A stretch of 8,465 bases of DNA from Parcubacteria group bacterium CG11_big_fil_rev_8_21_14_0_20_41_14 (GTDB lineage: Bacteria > Patescibacteriota > Patescibacteriia > UBA2169): positions 1-8,465 of the forward strand of contig PCVT01000001.1 in NCBI GenBank assembly GCA_002787075.1, given 5' to 3'. The notes beneath the pieces were generated by a model, which was not told the DNA's origin, ran no database searches, and worked only from the letters and a program-made list of their open reading frames with translations. Positions 1 to 6,727 of this stretch are shown here, one piece after another; the stretch's first letter is position 1, and every line of letters begins with the position of its first letter. The position numbers and the translations under genes were made by a program.

Positions 1-13
1 ATTTGTTGTTATT

Positions 14-1168
14 ATGTTCAACTTTTTCAATAAAAAAGCATCCTCATTCCTTGGCATAGACATTGGAACAAACTCAATCAAACTAGTAGAGCTTGAAAGC
101 ATAGGAGGCAGGCCCCGTTTAGTAACATACGGAGCCGTTGAAGTGGACTCCCAAGTCGCGCGGTCAGAAGAAACACAGGCAAGCAGGCAAGATCAAGAGC
201 GCATAGCAGCCGCAATCCGCCTTCTTTTGCAAAAAACCGGAGCCAGATCCCGCTTCGCGGTCGCGGCATTGCCGAATTTTTCCGTGTTTTCAAGCACAAT
301 ATCCTTGCCAAAGCTCGGAGAAAAGCAAATAGCAGAAGCAATACAATGGGAAGCCAAGAAATTCGTTCCAATGCCAATAGAAAACGTGGTTTTGGACTGG
401 AAAGTTTTAGGCCAAAAAAATGATAAAGCAACAGATCAAAAAAATCCATCTTCAGGCGCCCCAGAAAATTCCTCTCAAGAAAAACTAACCCCAAACACAT
501 CAGATGAGAAAAACCTTGCAAAATGCGACACAGTTTTGAATATTCTGCTTACAGCCGCGCCAAAACATTTAGTAGAGCGTTATGTGGCGATTTTCAAACT
601 CGCTGGGATAAGCTTATTAAGCTTGGAAACAGAGTCATTTGCCTTGGCTCGATCATTAGTCGGCAATGAAGACAGCTCCATTCTTATCGCTGATGTTGGC
701 TCATTAACCACTGATTTAACTGTTGTCCGCGCTCAAGTGCCGGTGTTTTCGCGCTCAATAAACGTTGGCGGAAAAACCATAACCAAAGCAATAGCAGACA
801 GCATGGGAATTGATGAAGCTCGGGCTGAGCAGTTTAAAAGAGATGCTGGCTTTTCCACGTCCAAAGACGCTCAAGCAGGAGTTTCAAAAGTTATACAGCA
901 GTCATTCTCTTCAGTTATCAATGAAATGAAATACACCTTGGAAATACAGCAAAACCAAGGCATGAAAATTGAAAAAATCCTTCTAACAGGCGGATCATCG
1001 CTTTTGCCGTCTTTAGACCAGCACATAGCCAATGTATTGCAGATCAAAGTATTTATCGCGAATCCTTGGGCTCGGGTTTCATATCCGCGAGATTTAGAAG
1101 AAGCGCTTGAAAGCATTGCCCAAAGAATCGGGGTCGCGGTCGGGCTCGCAATGAGGGAAATTGAATAA
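14..1168 (+). CDS. pilM: Type IV pilus assembly protein PilM (actin-like ATPase)
   Basis: This cytoplasmic actin-fold protein of the T4P alignment complex binds the N-terminal tail of PilN. Nucleotide-binding signatures of the PilM/FtsA fold are visible: GIDIGTNSIKLVEL at about residues 14-27 (phosphate 1), IADVGSLTTDL at 225-235 (phosphate 2) and ILLTGGSSLLP at 322-332 (adenosine site). The segment PMPIENVVLDWKVLG at 119-133 is also typical of PilM. The 384 residues slightly exceed the usual 350 or so because of a polar, low-complexity insert at about 134-172, rich in Lys, Ser, Asn, Pro and Glu. The start is taken at ATG 14 because MFNFFNKK followed at once by the first phosphate motif is a normal PilM N terminus. 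Only 13 bases are visible upstream, so no promoter or ribosome site can be judged and the operon may begin earlier. pilN follows after 8 bases. Confidence 0.93.
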   Translation: MFNFFNKKASSFLGIDIGTNSIKLVELESIGGRPRLVTYGAVEVDSQVARSEETQASRQDQERIAAAIRLLLQKTGARSRFAVAALPNFSVFSSTISLPKLGEKQIAEAIQWEAKKFVPMPIENVVLDWKVLGQKNDKATDQKNPSSGAPENSSQEKLTPNTSDEKNLAKCDTVLNILLTAAPKHLVERYVAIFKLAGISLLSLETESFALARSLVGNEDSSILIADVGSLTTDLTVVRAQVPVFSRSINVGGKTITKAIADSMGIDEARAEQFKRDAGFSTSKDAQAGVSKVIQQSFSSVINEMKYTLEIQQNQGMKIEKILLTGGSSLLPSLDQHIANVLQIKVFIANPWARVSYPRDLEEALESIAQRIGVAVGLAMREIE

Positions 1169-1176
1169 TTTTTATT

Positions 1177-2364
1177 ATGGAAGATAATTTGCACAATGAC
1201 ATAAACTTGCTTCCGCATGACTTGCGCAAAAAGCGCAAGAAAATTTCAAGAGTTCAGGAAAAACCAGATTACACATCCATAAAAAATGGAAGCAAATCAA
1301 AAGAAAAAAAATCATTTTTTTCAAGAATTTTTTCTATTTTCACGAAAGCAAATTCTAATGCCTCGCCTTCCTCTCAAGCGCGCTTGCCAGAAAAAAAAGA
1401 TGATATAAAAATAAAAAAGCCAGTAATCCATGATTTGCCCCAAGGCAAGCCATTGCCTTCTGCCTTGTTTTCTAAAATCCAATCAAAACCGCCTGCTGAA
1501 TCAACTATTCCCGCGCAAAAGAAAGAAACAGAAACCAGCGCCATAGAGGCGCTTGATGTCATGAGCATGCATTCTCCTAATTTTCTATCGCGAAAAAAAG
1601 AAGATAAAGCCCCAGAAGCCATAGCTCCATTATCCATTACTCCTACTCCTCGAAAAGAACAAGAAAAAGCACAGCCAAAAAAACCAGAAAAACATGAGCT
1701 ATCTCCAATAGAGCCAAAACCAGATACAAACGCGTTTAAAGTATCAAAATTAGAAGAAAAAAATAATCAAACCAGCGCTCCGATTCATAGAGTAAATACT
1801 TTTGACGTGAATCTTTTAACGCAGGAATATTCCCAAACATTCAGGAAAACTAGGCCAATATTCACGCTTGTTGCTTCTTTGGCTAGCTGTGCCGCGCTTA
1901 TTGCTTTTATATACGCTGGGATTTCCGCTTATTCCGCGAGCGCGCGAAATAGAATTGAAAAAACGCAAGCAATCTCAAGCGCTCTTAAAGAAACAATAGC
2001 AACATACAAATCATTAGATGATGAAGACAGCATCTTGCGCAAAAAATTGGATATTGTATCAATCCTGCTTTTGAAGCATATTTCTTGGTATTCGTTTTTG
2101 GGAAAATTAGAGCAAGAAACAATTCCTGAAGTCGCTTACATGAGCATGTCAGCTTCAAGCGAAGGAGCAATGAGTATTACTGCCTTGGCTAAAGATTATA
2201 CTTCTCTGGCGCGCCAGATGACTGTGTTTCAAAATACAAAATGGATTGAGCGCATTGATGTGACAGCGGCGTCTCTTATAGAAGACACTGCAACAATTCC
2301 CGGAGGCGTGTCATTTGACATGCAAGTGTTTATAAACAAAAACATATTATATTCATCCAGATAA
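1177..2364 (+). CDS. pilN: PilN-type alignment protein with long cytoplasmic linker and two PilM-binding-like motifs
   Basis: PilN is a single-pass inner-membrane protein that pairs with PilO and docks on PilM through a short N-terminal INLLP motif. Here INLLP is at residues 9-13, but the membrane helix is far away at about 228-250 (PIFTLVASLASCAALIAFIYAG). Between them lies a Lys/Pro/Glu/Ser-rich, probably disordered linker, which includes a short basic-aromatic helix at about 44-57 (KKSFFSRIFSIFTK). A second motif, DVNLLT, at 210-215 sits just before the helix, where PilN normally carries its only copy. The periplasmic-side part has a coiled-coil-like stretch at about 257-290 and a ferredoxin-like region to the end, matching PilN. 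At 395 residues it is roughly twice the usual PilN length. No Shine-Dalgarno lies at proper spacing; AGGGA at 1154-1158 is 18 bases upstream. The start is supported by INLLP right after it. pilO begins 3 bases after the stop. Confidence 0.85.
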   Translation: MEDNLHNDINLLPHDLRKKRKKISRVQEKPDYTSIKNGSKSKEKKSFFSRIFSIFTKANSNASPSSQARLPEKKDDIKIKKPVIHDLPQGKPLPSALFSKIQSKPPAESTIPAQKKETETSAIEALDVMSMHSPNFLSRKKEDKAPEAIAPLSITPTPRKEQEKAQPKKPEKHELSPIEPKPDTNAFKVSKLEEKNNQTSAPIHRVNTFDVNLLTQEYSQTFRKTRPIFTLVASLASCAALIAFIYAGISAYSASARNRIEKTQAISSALKETIATYKSLDDEDSILRKKLDIVSILLLKHISWYSFLGKLEQETIPEVAYMSMSASSEGAMSITALAKDYTSLARQMTVFQNTKWIERIDVTAASLIEDTATIPGGVSFDMQVFINKNILYSSR

Positions 2365-2367
2365 TAT

Positions 2368-3123
2368 ATGGATCTGCCTACCCAACAATTAAACGCGAAC
2401 GCAAGCGATAATAGAAATAATAAAACACTGCCAAAAGATCAGCAAAATTTGCCGCCAAAAGAGCCAAAAAATCCAGATCCAGAAGAGCCAAAAAAAGAAG
2501 ATCAGAAAAAGAAAATTACAAAAGCTGAAGCAACGAAAAAGTTCATGGTCTTGTGGTTTGACCAGTATTTTAAAATGGTGGCTATTGTGGCGTGTGTTTG
2601 TTTGTTTGTTCTCTCGTACATATTTATATTGCATTCTAGGGTTTCTAATGCCCGCTCTTTGAGGGGAAATAAATATGAGCAAGCTATTTTTGAGCAGGAA
2701 AAACTGCAAACTCAGCTTGATTATCTAGTGCGCGCGCAAAAAGATAAAACAAATATTTCCTTGCGAGAGATTGAAGATATAGGAATTATTCTTCCATCAG
2801 AGCCGCTCACTCCGCAGATATTGACATCTTTGGAAGATATCGCGAAATCAAGCAATGTTACAATAGAAGGCATTGATCTTGTAATACTTGATCCCATTGA
2901 AATTTCAAAACCAGATTCAGACATTAATTATAATGTTCCAGAAGGCGTGTATATTGTTGAAGTTACTCTTAATGTTGCCACTAGCCCTTATGATGATTTA
3001 AAAAGCTTTGTATCAAACATAGAAAAGAACATGCGCTTAATGGACGTGATCGCGCTTGTATATAGCCCAATAGGCAAAAATTACAACCTAGTAATCCGAT
3101 CCTACTATTTCCCAGGAGAATAA
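2368..3123 (+). CDS. pilO: PilO-type alignment protein
   Basis: This is a single-pass membrane protein that forms a heterodimer with PilN and helps hold the pilus machine in the envelope. Residues 1-58 are a polar, charge-alternating tail rich in Pro, Glu and Lys with repeated EPK words. A transmembrane helix runs at about 70-89, followed by a coiled-coil-like stretch (about 100-125) and an alpha/beta domain containing LPSEPLTPQILTSLEDIAKSS and SPYDDLKSFVSNIEKNMRLMDV, which is the PilO pattern. At 251 residues it exceeds a typical PilO of about 200, mostly because of the tail. The gene sits directly between pilN (3-base gap) and a small membrane-protein gene (3-base gap). No Shine-Dalgarno precedes ATG 2368. 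Assignment rests on order, topology and the C-terminal domain; sequence similarity among PilO proteins is weak in general. Confidence 0.83.
   Translation: MDLPTQQLNANASDNRNNKTLPKDQQNLPPKEPKNPDPEEPKKEDQKKKITKAEATKKFMVLWFDQYFKMVAIVACVCLFVLSYIFILHSRVSNARSLRGNKYEQAIFEQEKLQTQLDYLVRAQKDKTNISLREIEDIGIILPSEPLTPQILTSLEDIAKSSNVTIEGIDLVILDPIEISKPDSDINYNVPEGVYIVEVTLNVATSPYDDLKSFVSNIEKNMRLMDVIALVYSPIGKNYNLVIRSYYFPGE
3114..3118 (+). promoter_or_regulatory. Shine-Dalgarno site of the 109-residue membrane protein gene
   Basis: AGGAG lies inside the last codons of pilO, 8 bases before ATG 3127. It is one of only two good ribosome binding sites in the cluster, and it supports the start of the small gene. Confidence 0.7.
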
Positions 3124-3126
3124 TTT

Positions 3127-3456
3127 ATGGCTCTAACGCAAAAAAAATTATCAAAAGCAAAACAACTCAGATTAGCTGGCATGCTTATTGCTGTGATCGG
3201 AATTACTGTTAGCGTTGCGTATTATGGTCTTTTAAGGAAACCAAAGCCAACTGATATCGCGAATTTGCCTTTTTCCGCCGAAAGCGCGAAAAACAGCATT
3301 ATTCCTCCTCCAAAAAACAGCGCTTTCAAATTAATGGAAGACCTGTCAAAAGATCCTTTGTTCAAGACATTAAAATCATTTGGAACCTGGCCATTAAGCA
3401 TTCAGCCAAAGGGAAGAAGCCAGCCATTTATACAGAATTTGGAAACAAAAGAATAA
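3127..3456 (+). CDS. Small single-pass membrane protein in the pilP position
   Basis: I cannot place this 109-residue protein in a named family. A basic N terminus (KKLSKAKQLR) is followed by one membrane helix at about 17-36 and a short extracytoplasmic part with a proline-rich spacer (about 58-64). The C-terminal block at about 70-101 (LMEDLSKDPLFKTL, then GTWPLSI, then GRSQPF) looks like a conserved docking segment. By position (after pilO, before pilB) it occupies the slot of pilP, whose product in Gram-negative bacteria is a lipoprotein linking PilN/PilO to the secretin. There is no lipobox cysteine, so it is not an ordinary PilP. The GRSQPF ending loosely recalls the R-(S/D)-PF segment of PilP proteins, but this is weak. 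It has a proper AGGAG ribosome site and short gaps on both sides, so it is almost certainly translated as part of the pilus operon. Confidence 0.75.
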   Translation: MALTQKKLSKAKQLRLAGMLIAVIGITVSVAYYGLLRKPKPTDIANLPFSAESAKNSIIPPPKNSAFKLMEDLSKDPLFKTLKSFGTWPLSIQPKGRSQPFIQNLETKE

Positions 3457-3463
3457 TCAAATT

Positions 3464-5194
3464 ATGCAATTGAATTTTTTGCAATTTTTACAGCAAAAAG
3501 GGCTTATTGATGAAAAAAACTCTAAAGTCATAATTGCTAAATACGAAAAAGGAAATCAAGCCCTTGATATTATTTTGGTTGAAAGCAAGCTTATAGACGA
3601 AGAAACTCTTTTAAAAGAAAAAAGCGAATTTTATAATCTTCCTCCAGTATCCTTGGAAAAGCAGATTGCGGATAAAAACGTGCAAGGCCTGTTCCCAAAA
3701 GAGGTGATTAATAATTACCATATTGTGCCTTTTGCCAAAGAAGAAGACACAGTGCGCATTGCTATGGTAAATCCTGAAAATCTTAAAGCGCGAGAAGCTG
3801 TTGATTTTCTCGCGCGCCAAAAAGGATGGAATACTCAGTTTTATGTTGCAACTTCAAAAGGATTCAAGCACGCAATGGAAGGGTATAGCGGAAATTTAGG
3901 TACTGAAGTGAGCCAGGCATTAGAATTCGCTGACCAGTCAAAAGAAGAAAAAACTCAAGAAAAAATAAAAACAAATAAAGATTTGGAAGAAGTGGTCAAA
4001 AGCGCGCCTGTTTCAAAAATGGTAAGCGTTATACTTCGACACGCGATAGAAGGAGGCGCGTCTGACATACATATTGAGCCCCAAGACCAAGAAACAAGAG
4101 TGCGCTATCGCATAGACGGGCAGCTTCATTCTACTCTTGCTCTTCCTAAATATATTCATAATTCAATTGTATCGCGCATCAAAGTTTTGGCAAACCTAAA
4201 GCTTGACGAGACAAGAAAGCCGCAAGACGGCAGAATACACATGAATATCGCGAACAAGCAGATTGATTTCCGCGTTTCAACCATGCCTTTGACTGGCTCT
4301 GAAAAGGTAGTAATGAGAATTTTGGATGTAACCAGAGGCGCTCCGACTTTGGAAGATCTTGGATTTATGGGTCATAACATGGAAGTAATTATGCGCCAGA
4401 TAGGGGAGCCAAATGGAATGTTTTTGGTTACTGGGCCAACTGGCTCAGGAAAATCAACAACTTTGTTTTCCGCGCTTTCAATTCTTAACAAAGAAGAAGT
4501 AAATATTGTCACCTTGGAAGATCCGGTTGAATACTATCTTCCAGGAGCTAACCAGTCCCAAGTTCGCACTGAAGTAGATTACACATTCGCCACTGGATTG
4601 CGCTCAATTTTGCGCCAAGATCCTGATATTATAATGGTTGGAGAAATTCGTGATAATGAAACCGCGGAACTGGCTGTTCAGGCCGCTTTAACTGGGCATA
4701 TTGTGCTTTCAACTTTGCATACTAATGATGCGGTCGGCGCTATTCCTCGATTGATAGATATGAAAGTTGAGCAGTTTTTGCTTGCCAATACTATTAATAT
4801 TATTCAAGCCCAGCGCTTAGTGCGCAAAATATGCCAGAATTGCAAAGAGCAATACCAGCCACCTGATGATGTAATAAAAAAAATAAGCCAGATTTTATCC
4901 TCGGTCTCTGATAAATCAATTTACAAAGGAGTGAGCAAAGAAAATCCTGTTTTTTTCAAAGGAAAAGGATGTTCAAAATGTGGCAATACTGGCTATAGCG
5001 GCAGATTGGCAATTTCAGAAGTTGTGGAAAACACGCGCGCTATGCAGGATATTATTTCCAAAGGGTTTGATAGGACTTTGGCTGATAAAGAGCTTTTAGA
5101 GCAAGGATTTTTGCCTATGCTTGCTGATGGAGCAATGAAGATATTGCTTGGTCTTACAACTGTTGACGAGGTAATTGTGGCAACAAAGGAGTAA
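3464..5194 (+). CDS. pilB: Type IV pilus extension ATPase PilB (GspE/PilB family)
   Basis: PilB is the cytoplasmic hexameric motor that powers pilin assembly by driving PilC. Residues 1 to about 140 form an N-terminal GspE/MshEN-type domain (LLKEKSEFYNLPPVSLEK, with NYHIVPF and RIAMVNPEN), and the ATPase follows from about 180. All active elements are intact: Walker A GPTGSGKS at 324-331, Asp box TLEDPVEY at 350-357, Walker B DPDIIMVGEIRD at 386-397 with catalytic Glu394, and His box TGHIVLSTLHTND at 410-422. A four-cysteine zinc motif is present at C457, C460, C503 and C506. The 576-residue length is normal for PilB. The start ATG 3464 fits the family N terminus, but there is no clear Shine-Dalgarno. 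It follows the small membrane gene by 7 bases and is followed within 4 bases by a receiver-domain gene. It serves here as an internal reference for the degraded PilT-like protein downstream. Confidence 0.97.
   Translation: MQLNFLQFLQQKGLIDEKNSKVIIAKYEKGNQALDIILVESKLIDEETLLKEKSEFYNLPPVSLEKQIADKNVQGLFPKEVINNYHIVPFAKEEDTVRIAMVNPENLKAREAVDFLARQKGWNTQFYVATSKGFKHAMEGYSGNLGTEVSQALEFADQSKEEKTQEKIKTNKDLEEVVKSAPVSKMVSVILRHAIEGGASDIHIEPQDQETRVRYRIDGQLHSTLALPKYIHNSIVSRIKVLANLKLDETRKPQDGRIHMNIANKQIDFRVSTMPLTGSEKVVMRILDVTRGAPTLEDLGFMGHNMEVIMRQIGEPNGMFLVTGPTGSGKSTTLFSALSILNKEEVNIVTLEDPVEYYLPGANQSQVRTEVDYTFATGLRSILRQDPDIIMVGEIRDNETAELAVQAALTGHIVLSTLHTNDAVGAIPRLIDMKVEQFLLANTINIIQAQRLVRKICQNCKEQYQPPDDVIKKISQILSSVSDKSIYKGVSKENPVFFKGKGCSKCGNTGYSGRLAISEVVENTRAMQDIISKGFDRTLADKELLEQGFLPMLADGAMKILLGLTTVDEVIVATKE
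5185..5191 (+). promoter_or_regulatory. Shine-Dalgarno site deciding the response-regulator start
   Basis: AAAGGAG lies in the last codons of pilB, 7 bases before ATG 5199. It favours that ATG over the in-frame TTG at 5175, which would overlap pilB and add eight residues foreign to receiver domains. Confidence 0.8.
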
Positions 5195-5198
5195 ATAT

Positions 5199-5579
5199 AT
5201 GCCAAACAAAAAATACAAAGTTCTGCTTGCTGAAGATGATGAATTTCTTCAGAGAATGTACGCTACAAAGCTTATTAGTTCTGGTTTTGAAGTTATCGCG
5301 GCTTCAGATGGAGAGCAAGCTCTAGAAAAAGCATTGTCTCAAAAGCCAGATCTTGTTTTACTTGATTTATTAATGCCTAAAAAAAGCGGGTTTGATGTGC
5401 TAAAAGAATTGCGCGCAAGCAAGGAATTCAAGAATTTGCCTATTATTGTTTTAACGAATTTGAATGAACCAGATGATATAAAAAAAGCAAAAGAATTTGG
5501 CGCGAATGAATATGTTGTAAAGGCGCATTTTTTGCCGTCTGAAGTCATTGCTTTGCTTGAAAAATATATAACCAAGTAA
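5199..5579 (+). CDS. Single-domain CheY-like response regulator
   Basis: This is a stand-alone receiver domain of 126 residues with no output domain. The acidic pocket is E12, D13 and D14 (LLAEDDE), the phospho-acceptor is D56 (VLLDLLMP), the switch Thr is T86 (IVLTN), the switch aromatic is Y105 and the conserved Lys is K108 (YVVKAH). All functional residues are therefore present, and it should be phosphorylated by a histidine kinase that is not encoded in this window. Such proteins (CheY, PilG and PilH types) act by binding a target protein rather than DNA. Its place between the extension ATPase and a PilT-like protein suggests that it acts on the motor; this is inference from position. Stop codon and the next gene are 8 bases apart. 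The start was chosen by the AAAGGAG site and because MPNKKYKVLLAEDD is a normal receiver beginning. Confidence 0.93.
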   Translation: MPNKKYKVLLAEDDEFLQRMYATKLISSGFEVIAASDGEQALEKALSQKPDLVLLDLLMPKKSGFDVLKELRASKEFKNLPIIVLTNLNEPDDIKKAKEFGANEYVVKAHFLPSEVIALLEKYITK

Positions 5580-5587
5580 AATGAATT

Positions 5588-6724
5588 ATGCCAGAAACAG
5601 CAATTCAGCCTAATCAAGCTTCTTCAGATGAGCAACCTAATCAGAGCCAGAGCGCTACTGATGTGCTTCATTTTGAAAAATGGCTCGCGATTATGGGAAG
5701 CAGAAAAGCCACTGATTTGCATCTTTCAGTAGGTAATGTTCCTATGATTAGAATTGATGGAAAGATAGCTCCTTTGGAAGAGGAAGAAATAGTGTCTCAA
5801 GAAAGAATACAGGTAATTGTGGATCATCTTTTAACTGAAGAAGAAAAGCAGATTTTGGAAAAAGAAAAACAAGTTGTTTTAAGCAGAACCCTTAAGAAAG
5901 TAATGCGTTTCCGCATTCATGTTTTTTATTCTCGTTCTTTTTTGTGCGTTTCTTTGCGGCATTTGCCGGAAAATTGTCCTTCATTGGACCAATATCCTAA
6001 CGCGCAATTACTTCAAAAAGTCATTACAGCGTCCCAAGGATTGTTTGTCATATCTGGGCCGTTTGATTCAGGGAAAACCACAACTGTTAGAAGCATGATC
6101 TCAGAGATCAATAAAACCCAGCAAAAATATATTATAACTTTGGAATTGCCTGTTGAATATATTATTCCTTCTGATAAGTCAGTTGTGGCGCAAAGGGGCG
6201 TTGGAATTGATGTGCCCACATTTTCAGACGGGTTAGATGAAATGCATGATGAAGATGTTGATGTAATAATGGTTGGAGCTGTTGAAAGCGCTGATGTTTT
6301 GGAAAAAGCATTAACCATGGCAAATTCAGGGCGTCTTGTTATAGCCGTAATATCGTCAAAGCACGAGGTAAGTGTGCTTGAAATTTTGCGCGATCTTGTT
6401 CCAGAAGAAGATAGGCCAAGGATTTTGCATTTGCTCGGTGACACGCTTTTAGGCATAAGCAATCAGCTTCTTTTGCCAAAGGTAGGTGGAGGAAGGGCGT
6501 TTATTGTAAGCAGTTTGATTTCTACTACTCCTATTAAAGCATTGATTTATGAAGGCAAATTCGGGCAAATTCCTAATATAATGCAGACATCTGGAACTTC
6601 TGAGGGGATGATTACTTTGGATAAAGCTCTTTCCGAAGCAGTGCGGCGCGGAGAAGTCGCGCTTAAAGACGCGCAAGAAAACGCTGTTGATTTGAATCAG
6701 TTTAATATGCTTGTGTCCCATTAA
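5588..6724 (+). CDS. PilT-family protein with degraded ATPase site (probable pseudo-ATPase)
   Basis: The overall layout is that of PilT, the pilus retraction ATPase. It has an N-terminal PAS-like domain with SRKATDLHLSVGNVPMIRIDGKI (about 38-60), a RecA-type core, and a C-terminal helical part with KALSEAVRRGEVALKDA (about 346-362). Length, 378 residues, is near the PilT norm of 340-370 and includes a polar tail of about 25 residues. Walker A survives in altered form, GPFDSGKT at 157-164, with Lys163 and Thr164 kept. The other catalytic elements are lost by comparison with PilB in this window: Asp-box TLEDPVEY becomes TLELPVEY (L187 for Asp), Walker B GEIRD becomes GAVES (A231 for catalytic Glu), and the His box TGHIVLSTLHT becomes SGRLVIAVISS (R249 and S256 for the two His). 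The GLRSILRQDPD arginines are also replaced (GLDEMHDEDVD). The frame is intact, so it is likely a functional non-hydrolysing or weakly active protein, not a pseudogene. Misassignment to PilU is possible. Confidence 0.88.
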   Translation: MPETAIQPNQASSDEQPNQSQSATDVLHFEKWLAIMGSRKATDLHLSVGNVPMIRIDGKIAPLEEEEIVSQERIQVIVDHLLTEEEKQILEKEKQVVLSRTLKKVMRFRIHVFYSRSFLCVSLRHLPENCPSLDQYPNAQLLQKVITASQGLFVISGPFDSGKTTTVRSMISEINKTQQKYIITLELPVEYIIPSDKSVVAQRGVGIDVPTFSDGLDEMHDEDVDVIMVGAVESADVLEKALTMANSGRLVIAVISSKHEVSVLEILRDLVPEEDRPRILHLLGDTLLGISNQLLLPKVGGGRAFIVSSLISTTPIKALIYEGKFGQIPNIMQTSGTSEGMITLDKALSEAVRRGEVALKDAQENAVDLNQFNMLVSH

Positions 6725-6727
6725 ATT

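Noticed and set aside
78..521. Minus-strand open frame opposite pilM (and similar ones opposite pilB, the PilT-like gene and others)
   Set aside because: Composition is that of antisense to a real gene, with no domain, ribosome site or promoter.
1154..1158. AGGGA as a Shine-Dalgarno for pilN
   Set aside because: It is 18 bases from ATG 1177, too far for normal initiation.
1303..1322. A-run and T-run in pilN as a programmed frameshift site
   Set aside because: The main frame continues intact with sensible PilN features, and no alternative-frame product or stimulatory structure is evident.
2596..2610. GTTT tetranucleotide run in the pilO membrane helix as a phase-variable switch
   Set aside because: It has under four copies, too short to slip often, and simply encodes hydrophobic residues of the helix.
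5175..5198. TTG start for the response regulator, adding eight residues
   Set aside because: ATG 5199 has AAAGGAG at 7 bases and gives a normal receiver N terminus; the TTG would overlap pilB and lacks a ribosome site.
5588..6724. PilT-like gene as a decaying pseudogene
   Set aside because: There is no frameshift or internal stop, the family N- and C-terminal signatures are retained, and it is tightly spaced in the operon; loss is confined to active-site residues.
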